Part shown: positions 38,955 to 52,889 of the stretch, in pieces
How positions within the stretch are numbered: position 1 is the stretch's first letter
Layout of the letters: every line of letters begins with the position of its first letter
Assembly (NCBI GenBank): GCA_012295275.1
Contig: CM022665.1
Coordinates: 17,672,854 to 17,736,853 of the forward strand
Direction of reading: 5' to 3'
Source of the DNA: Chrysomallon squamiferum
Taxonomy: Eukaryota > Mollusca > Gastropoda > Neomphalida > Peltospiridae
Length of the DNA stretch: 64,000 nt
The notes under the pieces: generated by a model
What the model saw: the letters and a program-made list of their open reading frames with translations, nothing else
Told to the model about the DNA's origin: nothing
Database searches by the model: none
Position numbers and translations under genes: made by a program

Positions 38955-40693
38955 GTCCAGCGACAAATATTTAAATTTAAAACTCCTATAGCATGACTTT
39001 TATAACATATTGGCCTATTTAGATTATGGAAACTAATGAACCTGAATTTATTTGTTTGTTTGTAATAATAATATTTATTTATTTATTCATCTGGATTTAT
39101 TTGTTATTTTTGTTATTTTTTAATTACTGCATTTTAATATTTCTTAATTTTGAAAAACATTTTTTATTAATTTCTTCATTAACTTGTTCTTCTAAAATTA
39201 TTATTTATCTATTTATTTTAATTAATTTTATATTTTGTATTTGTTTATTAATTTTTAGTTACAAATATTTTTATTTATTAAATTTAGGTTTTTTTTGTTT
39301 TTGTAACAATAATAATGTTATTATTTTATTAATCAGTTAATTTGTTATTTTCAATTATTCACTTTTTTGTTTATTAATTAATATAAAATTAAGTAAAATA
39401 ATATTAACAATAATTATTGTTTTTTTGTTTGTTTTGTTTATTTATTTATTTAATTTTTGTTTGTTTTGTTTATTTATTTATTATTATTTAGTAATTAAAA
39501 GTTTATTTATTTATATATTTATTTATATTAATGAAAAAATTAACCAATGACCATCAGTTTAAGTAATCACTGAAATATAAAAACATTTTAAAAAAATGCT
39601 ACACTGGTACTTCAGCCTGGAAACTTAAACATTCAGCTTTATAATCATGAAACAAAAAACAGTGTATTTTGAATTATGACACTGTATAATGATTGTCATT
39701 GTTTAACTTAATTTCTTCAACTAACAGATTAACCAGCACTGATTTTACATTTCAGAATCTTTTATCCTATATTTAATCTCATGTTTATTTTCACTCTGTT
39801 GTTTAGAAATAAAAAAAATTCTGTTGTTCTTTTTGAATCTTAATCAAAATATTTTGCAATGTTGAAGGTAAAATTTGTAGATTTAATAAATTATCACTAT
39901 TAATTTTATTTGTACATTTTATTATGATTATTATTATTATACTACACTTATTATTATTTTATATTTTTTCTCTTTCTTTTTATTATTATTATTAAACTTT
40001 TGTTAAATATTTATTTATTAAAAATTTTTAAAATTACTATTTTTACTTTTTTGGGGGTTAATTAATACATGTTTATCTAATAATTTAAATTTAAAGATCT
40101 ATTATTAATTATTAACAGCTTCCAGAATTTAAAAAATACAATTATATATTTTGCATGATCTGCATGAAAAATGTAAGCACTTTAAAAAATTAACATTTAC
40201 TCTTAAATTAATGTAAAAAGTGTATTTTTCTACTTAAATATTTTATTTTTTTAAATTATTCAGTTAGTTTTCATGCTACAAAATAAATAAATAAAAATAA
40301 AATAAAATTAATAAATGAATGACCATTGAAAATTAAATACTGTTTTTCTAACTAAAATAAATTAAAATGAAATTTTCCATATATAAAAATAGTTAAAATG
40401 GTATTTTTGTAAGCAGAAACTAAAAAAAAAAAAAAAAAAAATATGTTTAAAAAAATAAAAATGCAGTGTAAAAAAATAATTTAATTACTTTTTATTATTA
40501 AAAATAATTAACATTTTTATTTTGATTAAAAAAGTATTTGTTATTGTAGTAGAAAATATTTTTGTAAAAATGAATTTAATAAGGTGAAAAAACACAAAAT
40601 TTGTAGTTTAAAAATATCAAATATTTGTATTTAGCATTTACAGATTTTCTTTTAATGAATATTTTGTTAAATTATTTATTATTTATTTTTCAG
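38955..40693 (+). other. Intron 11, splits the SH3 domain
   Basis: Starts with the poor donor GTCCAG and ends ATTTTTCAG. Very T/A-rich with TTTA runs (39060-39090, 39420-39530) and poly-A at 40420-40440. No alternative exon recognised. Confidence 0.7.
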
Positions 40694-40792
40694 TTTTGAG
40701 TGTTGGTGATCATGGGTATTATGAGGGTCGTGTTGACAACAGGGAGGGTTGGTTTCCTAGCAACAGTGTACAGGAAGTGAGAATGCGTAGAG
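40694..40792 (+). CDS. Shank: SHANK coding exon 12: C-terminal half of SH3 domain (residues 485-517)
   Basis: A 99-base symmetric exon (phase 1 to 1) reading VLSVGDHGYYEGRVDNREGW and continuing with FPSNSVQEVRMRR. It aligns with VLSIGEGGFWEGTVKGRTGW and FPADCVEEVQMRQ. The usual SH3 tryptophan after the n-Src loop is Tyr here (GYYEG). The FPxNY tyrosine is Ser (FPSNS), in keeping with the atypical SHANK SH3. Donor AGAG/GTAAGA is strong. Confidence 0.95.
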
Positions 40793-41211
40793 GTAAGATA
40801 TTCATTTTATTAAATCTCAGAAAAATTGTAATTATTAAAACTGTAGTTAATTATTATTATTGTTTTTGTAAATATATTTTAAATTATTTTATTTTAATAA
40901 TTAAATATATAGAAGTATTAATTTTGAAAAAAGTATAATAATAATAAAAAATAATATCTTAAAGAAATAAAGAAGAAACAAACCAGAAGAGCATGTTTTT
41001 TCATTTCATTTATGCATATTTTGTAGGTTTTATAATTTAAAAACTTCTTTTCTTCTGCCTTTATTATTATTATCTTTTTTTTCTTTCTTTTTTTGTTGTT
41101 GCTGCCCATCTTGTTCTTATTCTTCTTGTTATTATTAATTCTTTATCTTTTGTTTTCATATTTATCTAGTTTTTGTTAAACTATTATTTTTATAAAAAAT
41201 ATATATTTCAG

Positions 41212-41290
41212 CTGGTTCCTATGGTGATATAACAGGAAGTAACCCTTACAGTGACCGCAATACTCTGTTTGCTCTTGTACAAGCTGACCG
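41212..41290 (+). CDS. Shank: SHANK coding exon 13: SH3-PDZ linker and first PDZ strand (residues 518-543)
   Basis: A 79-base exon, phase 1 in and phase 2 out (donor ACCG/GTAAGT, strong). It reads AGSYGDITGSNPYSDRN and then TLFALVQAD(R). This aligns with the vertebrate stretch GSYDSLTSHSDYVIDDK followed by VAVLQKRD, which immediately precedes EGFGFVLRG in the PDZ domain. The exon therefore ends at the first PDZ strand, and the next constitutive exon should begin with the GFGF-type loop. No such exon was found in the remaining 22.7 kb. Confidence 0.85.
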
Positions 41291-41386
41291 GTAAGTTTTC
41301 TTTTTTTCTCCCCCTCCCTCTTCACACACACACACACACACACACACACATGCATACATACATATATATAATACATTTTTGTAATT

Positions 41387-41432
<46 letters not shown>

Positions 41433-43690
41433 AACACTAACACACAGTTAATGAACTACAGTTACCAACTTTTTTAATTTTAATAACTCACAGAGTGGCA
41501 TCATGGGACTGATAAAGTATTATTTTAGTGCATTCAACATTTCACTTTTTGTTTTGTTGTTATTTTGAACACTAAGAGATCCAGTTAGTAGTAAGATTAC
41601 TACATAATTCAAAACAGACTTGAAGATTTCTAATAACAGACATTTTACAGATTTATATTTTACCTGTGGAATCAATGACTGTTTAGCAATAAGAAAGTAG
41701 AGAAATATTTTAAAATATCAGTGGCAATATTTTCAGTATAATGAAATTGCATCACATATTTCATTATGTGATAAAGACAGCAGAAACATATTCAGCTATT
41801 CATTACAGTTTTATTATTTATTTTTTTTATATTCAGTATTGGAGGTATGTTAGGAGTAAAATTATGGGTATATATAAATATATAAATTTCTTTCTTCTTC
41901 TTCTTTTTTACCAAAGGCATTTTGCGTTCCTTGGTATTGGTCATTTTCTTTATTTGCAGTGGTTGTTTTTTTGTAAAATTAATGATATAAAATCATTTGT
42001 ATAAGTTATAAAAAGCCAGCGAATTACAAAAACATACTAAATCAATCAAATATCTCATATATATATATATATATATATATTGACATTAATTTCTTTCTTT
42101 CTTTCTTTTTTTTCTGAACTGAACTTTAATTTATGAAACCTTACCTAATCTAGTTATTTATTTAATGTCTCCAAAACTATTTTACTATTTTATATTATAT
42201 TTTGCTTTATGAAAAAAGTATTTAAAAGTTGTATGTTTTGTAATGAATTGATAAGACTTTAAAATAAGAGACAAATTGATAAATCATATATTGACTAATC
42301 AGTACTGTTTGAATCTGATAGATATTTTTTTCACCATCTCGTAAATAACCAGGAAAGCTTTTACAGATCTGACTACTGATGTTTATTCATCTGGTTTATT
42401 TAAGAAATGATTCAGTCCAAACTGTGTTTATAACTGCTGTACACTTTAAGAATCATTCTTAGTTTGAAACACACAATATTTATTCAGGTGAAGAGAAATG
42501 TGGTTGTGTTGCAGGTGATAAAAAAAAAACATTAATACAACATCAATGCATACACAATGGATTATTTTGGAGGGTACAAGATGGTAATAAAATAATTCAA
42601 TAACTATTCAAATCAAACTCGTAAAGCTTTGGAATGCTGCCTAATGGAAATGTAACTTTGGTTTACTGCATGTGAGAGTTATTTCTCTTTGATGTTTTTG
42701 CTTTATGCAGAAAAAAGTTTATTCACAGTTTGATAAGTAAAAAATATATGTTAATAATTTTATAAATAGCCATATTTTTGGAAAGTGAAAAGAAATACTG
42801 ATATGGAAGATTAATTTTATTATGTTTATACTCATCATGACTTTACTGCTTTTGCTATTTATGAATACAATAGAATATAAATAAAGTTAAATGAAGTGAC
42901 TAAGACAGAACAGGTATTAGTGGGAGGTAACTCTTTTATAACTGTTTTATGAGCTTATTGTTCTGCATTTTACTATGTGTTATTTTTGTTTATTATGTTG
43001 ATGTAGCTGAGGTCAACAATGTTGTTTCTGTGTAGACACAAATCAAACTAAAATTCACCTTGTAAAGTTAAAACTATGGCTGTGTGCAAAATTGTTTGTT
43101 TGGGTTTTATTATTTTTGTTGTTGTTGTCGTTGTAGTTGTTTTTATTATTATTATTATTAGCCAAATTTTTGAATCATGACACAGGTAACCACTATAATT
43201 TTTTTACAAATTATTAAAATTTTTATTTATTTATTTATTTATTTATTTATTATTATTATTTTTTTTTTTTATAAATGTCTAATTCTTTTTAATTTCATTA
43301 TTATCATATAATTTTTTTATATACCACATTATTAATTTAAAGTTCCTGTTTTATTTTATTTCATTTAAATAATTGGTTTTTATATATATTTTTTTGTTTA
43401 ATGCCTTAAAAAATTTCAAAGAGTGTTTAGTGTAGACATGCACCTTACTGCAGACTTGAAAAGCTATTAACATTTTTGTCATCTGCTGTGAAACTGTGAT
43501 TTTTATAACCTGGGGGTTTTGGTGGAATTTTTTTTTTTTTTTTTTTTTTTTTTTATCTCTCTGAGCTGAAAAGAGTAACTGAAAATATTTAAAATATTTA
43601 CCTAGTCTAAAATAAAAATCTTAAAAAGGAAGACAGACCATCTGATGTTAAGACAACGACAACCAAATAAATAAATAAATAAACAAATAA

Positions 43691-43736
<46 letters not shown>

Positions 43737-44079
43737 TTAATATTAATAATAAATTGAAAGAAAAAGAAAACTGAAACCAAAATGAGGAAACTATAATGTT
43801 TACTCTTTTCCTTTTTTCTTCCTCTATTTCTCTCTTTTATTATTTCTCTGTTTTCTTTATTTTTAGTTTACTGAAAATTCTATCTTTCATCTGCAAAATG
43901 CTAAACATTTTTTCAACAATGACATTTTTTATTTTATAACCTTTTGTACACAAAATATCATTTTACCTAAACAATTTGTCTGTATTAACTTTATCTGTCT
44001 CAATTTCTGTCTTCTTAAATGCATTACTATAATGATGTAAGTAATTATGAAATGTTGTTTTACATATATTTATATATAC

Positions 44080-44800
44080 ATTTTTTCCTTAATGTATTTT
44101 ACATGGTTTCCATTTGATTAAATGCATTATGTATGTAAGTGAAATGGACAGTGAAGCCATTTTTATATATACATTTTATTATTCATTTTTCATGGCTTCC
44201 TCTTTAATAAAATCAAAAATTTAAGACTGAAAATTTGTTTATCTCTGGGATAATAAACTAATTTTCATCCAGTTTTTGGTGTGTTTTTTTACACATAAAC
44301 AATATTTTTAAGCTTGGATTTGATCCTTACTTAATTTTACATGGTTCCGTCTTTTATAACTGCTAATAATGAATTACTTTTCAGCCTTTTTTTTTTGTTT
44401 TTTTAACACATACAAACTTTCTGAACATTTTTATACATAGATTTTATTCTTTCTTTATTTTAAATGACTGGGGATAATAAACTGACTTTTCAGCTGTATT
44501 TAATTTTTAACAGAGGCAAACATTCTGAATATTGCTGTACATGAATTTTATCCTTATTTTATCTTTAAATGGCTTCCATCTTTTAAATCTCTTGTGTCTG
44601 GGGATAATGAATTGCTTTTCAGCCATTTTTTTTTTTAACACATTCAACCTTCTGGAACAATTTTATACATGGCTTTTTATCCTTCAATTTACATGGATTC
44701 CATCTTTAAACTCTTGTTTATGACTGGGGATAATGAACTAGTTTTAATCTTTTTTTTTTTTTTTTTTTTTAACACATGCAAACTTTTGGAACACAGGAAT
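44080..44800 (+). repeat. Tandem repeat of about 120 bp, about six copies
   Basis: Shared blocks: CTGGGGATAATGAACT, TTTTCAGC, poly-T, TAACACATNCAAAC, then TACATGNNTTTTATCCTT, TTTACATGGNTTCCATCTTT. Copies are clearest at 44390-44800. Confidence 0.75.
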
Positions 44801-45084
44801 TCATTTTCACTAACATGACTGCTGTCTTTGTGAAGCAGATGTTAGTATTGTGGCTGTGGTGGGTTTTCAGACACTGACAAAGACAACTGTCGTAACATCG
44901 TGGGTGACATGATTGAAACCGTATTGTGTTTAATGTTACTGTCATCTTTCAGTTGAATGAAACCATTGTATGGATGGAATTTGTTTTACAATACACAGCT
45001 TGTTATTATTGTTGAGTTTATTGTTATTCTTCTTATTTTTATTTTTTATTATTGTTGTTGTTAGATTTATTGCTATTCCTTTTA

Positions 45085-45117
<33 letters not shown>

Positions 45118-45175
45118 GTTTTGTAAATTAAATATGATTATTACTGTTCTTGTTAATTTATATATATGAGTATTA

Positions 45176-45221
<46 letters not shown>

Positions 45222-47009
45222 CATCATCATTATTATTGCTGTTATGGTTGTTGTTGTTGTTATTATTACTACTACTGATATTATCATTATTCATTTAGTA
45301 TAATAATAACTTGTATATATCCCACATATATTGGTTTGAAAAAAAAAAATGTGTGTGTGTGTGTGATTTTCTTATATATATATATATATAAGTAAACATT
45401 TTTTTTTTAAATTATTATTCATACAGTTATTTGGTTAGATTTAAAATAATGTTTTAATAATAACAATAACAATAACAATAATAATAATGATGATGATGAT
45501 GATGATAAAACAACAATAATAATAATAACACCAACAACAACATCAACAACAACAACCACCACAACAATAGTAAATAACAATAACAAAGACACAATGAGAG
45601 GTTAAAATTGTAACCAGGCACACAATGTTATTTTTAATGGCCGACAGTTGACTGGTTTTCTTTTTGTTTGTTTGAAATGTGAGAAACAGTCAACTGTTAC
45701 TGATTGTTTTCCTGTTTTCTCTATTGTTCAGAAATTTGTCACTTTGTTAGGTGCTTGCTTGTTTTTATAGAAATGATTTTTCTCTTTGACATGCTGAGAA
45801 ATACACTGTGTGTGACTTAATGAAGGAAGCTGGGTCAGTTTTTGTACAGCTATAAAAGAATTTAGTTTTGTTTGTCAGACAAACTGAACATAAAACTGAA
45901 ATTAAACTAAAATAAATTGAAAATAATAATAATAATAATAATAACAACAAAAACCACAGCAACAGCAACAACAACAGTAGCAGCAACAGCAGCAGGAATA
46001 ATAATTATAATGTTACCCAAGACAATAACAACAACAACAATAATACTAACAGTTTCTCTGTGGTTAAGTAACGTGTTTAAGCATGACTTGTTAAAGCCAA
46101 GACCAGTAAATAAAAATGATTTGAAAGTAAGGGTAATATTATGTAACTGTATTAATGTCCATTACTACATTTCCTGTACTAATTAGCTGAGCTATAATTA
46201 GGTGTGGTCCACACTGACCTCATTTTTAGTTTCCTGGTGACAGGTAAAAACGAGTGGCAGGTATTAACTTTGACTATAAAAACGTGGCATGCCCCTAGGA
46301 CAGCCACTCCTGTCAAATTGTCAATAATAGTGATGATCTATGTATTATGTTGTAAGAGATAATGATGTTAAAATGTTTAATTCTCTCTATGAGGTAATTG
46401 TAGATCATTTTGTACAGTACTCAAAACAGATTATATTCCACATTACTCAAAGTAGATTATATTCACACTGCTCAAAGTCTGTTATGACTAGGGTGCTCAA
46501 AGTTAATTATATGCTCCACAGTGCTCAGGTTCAGTGACTGGTTTTACCAAGGGTTGTTGGATATACTGTGCTGTTTGTGGGAAGGTATACAAACATGATC
46601 CTTATTGCATATAAAAATTAGGAATGGTTTATCTGAAGATATGTGTTAAAAATGTAAAATGTTTGATCCCAGAAACTGAGGATACTGAATTTATGCATTA
46701 TGATCTAGTAGTGATGTAAAATAAAAATTTAAAAAAAACCATTTTATTTATTCATAATGTCAGAACTAATGAAAAAAATTATTTTAATTTAATAATTGCA
46801 TCATATAGTACATCTCATGATTTTAAATATTTTATTTATTTATTTGATGGTTTGTTCACACAAATATTTATTTATTTGGGAATTCCACTTGTCATATACT
46901 CCACTTGTTTTTTCTAGATTAGAGAAACAAAAGTCAGATGTCTCATATAACCAAGAAAAAAATTGGAGTTCTTATATGATAGGTTAAGTTAAGAAAAAAG
47001 GTAAAAAAA

Positions 47010-47460
47010 ATGACTACACCTGTTAGACTGGATATCAATCACACCTGTCTTTTTACCTGACTTTACCTGATCATTTATGTTCAAGTTAAACACTACTTGT
47101 TTATACTGGATATCATTTATACCTTCAATTTTACCTGGCATTAACTTCTCATATCAAAGTATAAAAGTATCTAGATTGTTTACCTTTCATGTCAAAGTAA
47201 ACCTTTATTCCTGTTAATCTGGATATCATTTATATCTATATTTTTACCTTTTCATATCAAAATACATCTTTATACCTGCTAATTTGGATATCATTTATAT
47301 CTATATTTTTACCTTCTCATATCAAAATACATTTTCATATATTGTATTTTGGATATTATTCATATCTAACTTTTTACTCATGTTAACTTCTCAGATCAAG
47401 GTACATTTTTGTACCTGTTATTTGGATATCACTTATATAGATCTATATTTTTACTTATTA
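47010..47460 (+). repeat. Tandem repeat of about 70 bp, about six copies
   Basis: The core ACCTGTTANNTGGATATCAT and TTATATCTATATTTTTACCT with CTTCTCATATCAAAATACAT recurs from about 47025 to 47455. Confidence 0.75.
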
Positions 47461-48188
47461 ATATAATATAACGTAGTATACTATAGCACAGAACAACATT
47501 ACACAACATAATGTAATAAATAAATAAATAAATTATTATGAAATCTTATATCTAATTTATATATTAATTTTTTATTATTATGTTTTTTTAGTTTATTATT
47601 ATTATTATTTTATTGGAAAAGGTTAATAATGATAATAATAAAATTCACTGACAGGAACAAACTCAAGATATTCAACTTCAGGTGTGAACTGGCAATAGGT
47701 GTAATGTCTGACACTTGTTCCTGTAATCAAGCAGTCTTTGAAGTCATACCTGCAAATATTGACAAGACAGATTTCTCTAGTATTTAGACAGCCCACTCTC
47801 TTGCTGCCTGCCTGGGTGGGTGTGGGCTTGTGTTAGTGAAATTCTTTCTAATTACAGAGGCTGTTAATTGTTTGGTTTATTTGTCATGCTGGGTAGGTAG
47901 GGAATGTGTCGTATTTGTAGAAAGGTTGGTTCTCACCATTGGAGTTATTTCAGGGTGTGTTTATCTTTATTATTATCATTGTATGTGTGTTTGTGTGTCT
48001 GTATGTCACTATGTCTGTCATATATATATATATATTACAGTTATTGTAGTTTGCAAAATGCATACATAAATGTGTATACACAAACATACACATTACCTAC
48101 ACACACAAATGTAAACACATACATAAATACATATATACACACACACACAGACATATACACATATATACATACATACATACATATATAT

Positions 48189-48264
<76 letters not shown>

Positions 48265-50959
48265 TTACAAATACATATACATATGCTTTCATACATATAT
48301 ACATATTATATAGAGGCAATTATTCACAGAAATATATAAAAAAGGACAGATATTTGCATAGAAGAATGGATAGCAAAATTTTATTTTGCAAATTTCATTT
48401 TAAACAATCTCTGTAAAATAATCATTTAAAAAAAACCTAAAGAAGATTTTTTTCTAAAGTTAAAACTTTACTCAGTGGATGTCCTTCCTTGAACTCTGAT
48501 CTTTATATTTGGGTAGTTTCTGAAATGTCTCCCAATTACACACTATGGAGACAGTTCAGTCTAAAGTCTTACAACTTCCACATTAGAAAAGGAAAAGCAG
48601 TATAAGAGTGGTGACTGAGTTGTGGTGGTGGTTTTGATGGTTGTCTTCCAATTTTGGTCATTGTTAATATCATTTTGTGGTTGTTATGGCCATTTTCACA
48701 TTATATTCATGGTTAGTATAAATTTGTGGTTGTTGTGGTGGTTGTTGTTTTGTGATTGTGATGGTTGTGTTCAGAACATGGTCATTTTGCAGTTGTGGTG
48801 ATGATATTGTATATCTTAACATCATGGCATTTATCTATATCTCAGGTGTATATTTGACTTCCAGTGTTTTGTGGTTGCCTTATAAAGAGACAATCATCCA
48901 CATTAACTAATGACATCATATCAGGAACTACTAAATTATGCAGATCATATAATTCAAATATCATCACTAATACTGTTATGATGATGAAGATGATGTTGTT
49001 GATGATAATAATAATAATGAAATATGTAATAATAATAAAATTCAAATAGTAACTATTTATAATATATAATAATAAATAAAAACATAACTTTAATACTACA
49101 GCAATAATAATAAATATATAAACATAACTTTCATAGTACAGAAACAATAATAAAATAAAACCCCCAAAACATCATTTTAAATGTATAGTAATATCAACAA
49201 AATTAAAAGCATCACTTTTCCTATCAGTAAGAAATGAATGAACTATATTTGTAATGCATTCGTGGATTTACACAGTGATCTGTATTGATTTTTACCTGGC
49301 TGAATACCTGTAAAGCGTGTCTATAAATAGCTTGAATGAGTCAGAAGACTGGGTAATACCTCTGATAGTACACAGTGAAATATTTGTCATGCCAGAGGCA
49401 GTACATTTGTAAAGTTTACAGTGTTATATGATAGTGTGTTAATGTTATGTGGATGAGGCCTGGTACCATGAATATATGATGTGAAATTAATTACATACAT
49501 ACATACATACAAACATGTACACATACAGGCATACATATAGAGACAGACACACACATACAGATGTACAGACATGCATACATGCATACATTCATATATACAG
49601 ATTTATAATATATATGTATACATATATATACACACACATACTTAATACATACATAACTAAATACATATATATATACATACAAACATATTTGCAGAATAAC
49701 ACACACATACAAACACGCACACCCATACAAACACGCACACACACAGCAAACAAACAAATGTATGCACAAACACACATACATATATACATACATACATACA
49801 TACATACATACACATACACAGTAATAAATACATATGCACATACATACATAGCCATACATACAGACCAACAGATTTAAGTAATATATGTTTTGTAATTTAT
49901 TTTATACACTGCATTGTAATGCATTTAACACAGAGAGTCATACATAAATGCTTATAGTTACCAATAATAATATGTGTATGAATAAATAATTCTATTATTT
50001 AACATACATACTATATTTCTGTTATCTTTGTATACATGGTGTTTAATTATTAACTGAAGACTATAAAACAACATACATACAGAGAAGTCACTGAATAGCA
50101 TGACATAATTATTAATCATATCCAGATATGTTTGTGTGTAAGTTTCTTTAATAACAGATCATATATATATAACATATGTGTCACTGTCACATACAGATGT
50201 CATTAACATATTGATTATCACTGTCATGATGATGTCATTGTCATGTTTATTTAACTGACACAACTAATTGGTAACACCCATTATGTGTGTGTGGTATTGT
50301 CAGACTGTAATTTATTTCAGATTGTCTGTCTGACTTTATGTCTGTTTCTTTTATAATCTACTTAACTTTTTGTACACTTATAATCTGTTCAAACATATGT
50401 AAAACACAAACACCAACCCAGTTACACATGTATACACATATCTCATATTATTAAAGTTATATATACATATGCACACATATGTATACTTATTTATACACAC
50501 ATATATACATGTTTAAACACATATAAACATATACTTATATGCATGCATATCTACACATACACACATATACATATATATATATATACACCTAACACACACA
50601 CACACACACACACACATGTATATATATACACGTACATATGTGCCACATATATGTATATATTTACACACATAAATACATATACATAAACACATATATACAT
50701 ATCTACACAAATTTTCATATAATTAGCTCACAAATCACTCACACTCACCAGACCAGAATGACAACTAGTGACATGACAATGATGTAATGATGTATTTGAA
50801 ATCGATAATCAATAGAAACCAGTTTCCTTGGATGTCTTTTGTCATCACAAATAGTTTTAACCTTATCTCACCACATAATCCTCGACAGTAAAGCCTTGTT
50901 GTGGATTCTTCATTTCTTAACCATGATGGTTAAATGACAGCTCTGCATTTTAAGTCATT

Positions 50960-51680
50960 TATATGGCAGTATAATTCTGTACAAGAATAACTTACAGTCC
51001 AATATTTTGTATGAGATATTTCAACATCTTGCAATATAATTCTCTACAGGAATGACTAAATTCATATTGTCTATTCTATTTAAGCTATTAAATGTGGATT
51101 CTAATTTTCTATGAGTTATAGCAACATCTAACTACAATAATTCTAAACAGGAATCACTTAACTCATATTGTCTATTGTATATCAGTTATTATATGAATTG
51201 TGTCAACATCTTGCTGTGTAATTCTCTTCAAGGAATACTTGAACTCATACTGTCTGTTCTATATGAGTTATATCAACATCATGCTGTGTAATTCTCTATA
51301 GGAATAACTAAACTCATATTGTTTATTTTATATGAGTTATTAAATGCGGATCCTATATTTTGTATGAGTTATATCAAAATTGTGCTGTGTAATTCTCTAC
51401 AGGAATAACTGAACTCGTGTTGTCAAATTTTTATGAATTATTAAACGTGGATCCTATATGTTCTATGATCTATATCAGTTTCTTAAATCATAAATCTCTA
51501 CAGGAATACCTAAACTCATATTGCCCATTTCATATGAGTTATATTAACATATTGCTGTATAATACCTACATTCATATGAGTTTTATATGAGTTATATTAA
51601 CATCTTGCTGTCTAATTCTCTATAGGAATAACTAAACTGAAATTCTATGAGTCATTTCAACATTTTGCAGTATAATTTTA
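50960..51680 (+). repeat. Tandem repeat of about 85 bp, about eight copies
   Basis: Core: AATTCTCTACAGGAATAACT, AAACTCATATTGTCTATT, TATATGAGTTATATCAACAT, CTTGCTGTGT. Some units carry an added TTAAATGTGGATCCTA block. Confidence 0.8.
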
Positions 51681-52889
51681 ATGTACAAATGCAGACTAAA
51701 GAGTTTTGACTTCTCAATAGTTTCTTTTTCTGCAAATATATTTGAATCTGGATTATATATTTTCAGATAGTTTTACTATTACCTAAGCCTAGATCTTGGC
51801 TGGTTAGGCTAAATATTGATTTTATACCTAGTCAGTTCACTGAGTTCAGTATGGATTTTATTATTTCTTTCTTCAAAGGTATTTAATTGTGAATTTTATA
51901 ATTTTATATCAATTTTGTTAATTTTAGTTTATTTTTCAGTCAATGCACCTAACATTTGATTCTACTATTTGGTAATTTATTGATTGTGTAACAAAGACTG
52001 AATGTTAAGGTGTTTTTTTTTTTAGTTAACTATTCCATTCAAGACAAAAAAAAAATTCAATTTTTGGCTTGTATATCTAAGAAAGAAATACAATATTTTT
52101 CTTTTTTTTAAATTTATTTTATTTCATTTAATTTCATTTCAGTTTATTTATCACAGTTGTATCTCTCAACTAATCTTTTTTTTTTTAAATGTTTTTTTTC
52201 TTTAAACCTTGAAAGTGCTGATTTGTAAGTTGTTGTTTTTTTGAGTTTTTTCCTATATGTGTACTTAAAAACCCCTATCTTATAATTATTCTGAACTAAT
52301 ATAACCAAGCATTCTACATTTTCTAGTTGATTTTTTTTTCTTACATAAATAAATAAATTTAAACTGAGTAGAAAATAATGTATGCTAATGGAATTCCACT
52401 TCTTTTCATCTGTACACTACCTTTCTCTGTTAGCTGTATGTAAAAGGATTCTCCTTGTTGTGTGTGGTTAAAACATTCCTGTCCTGTATATTTACCACAC
52501 ATTTACCTTTACCAAGACCATTCAGGATCTCATATTGGCTATATAATAAATGTAAACATTCATGGACAGTCACATGATTGTAATGATTTGGTCATGAAAT
52601 ATCGTGGTGTGTGTTTTTCATAACTGTAATATATGTATTTATTTCACGGTTAAGAAAACTTGGTTTATCTGTCACACACAGAATGATATTTTGTTATATT
52701 CCATCTCTGTGGGATATCTTCACAGTTCTTACACCAGAGAGTATTTCTAGTGAGTGGCAAGGCCAAAAAAAAAAAAAAATGAGCACCGTTGATAGGAAAT
52801 GTTCTGACTTATTGGAAGAAATGTTCCATATGATTGGAGAGGGATCTCAAGTTCTTGTGGTGATAGTGTAATTCATGAATGTATGTAGG

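Noticed and set aside
47830-48069. 79-codon ORF with hydrophobic start in the 13 kb intron
   Set aside because: No similarity to SHANK or any family I know; it ends in TATG/CA repeats.
52611-52871. 86-codon ORF containing MSTVDRKCSDLLEEMFHMIG after an A run
   Set aside because: The text looks less repetitive than most, but I see no family, no fitting exon phase and no strong splice sites. Left as unexplained, not a gene.
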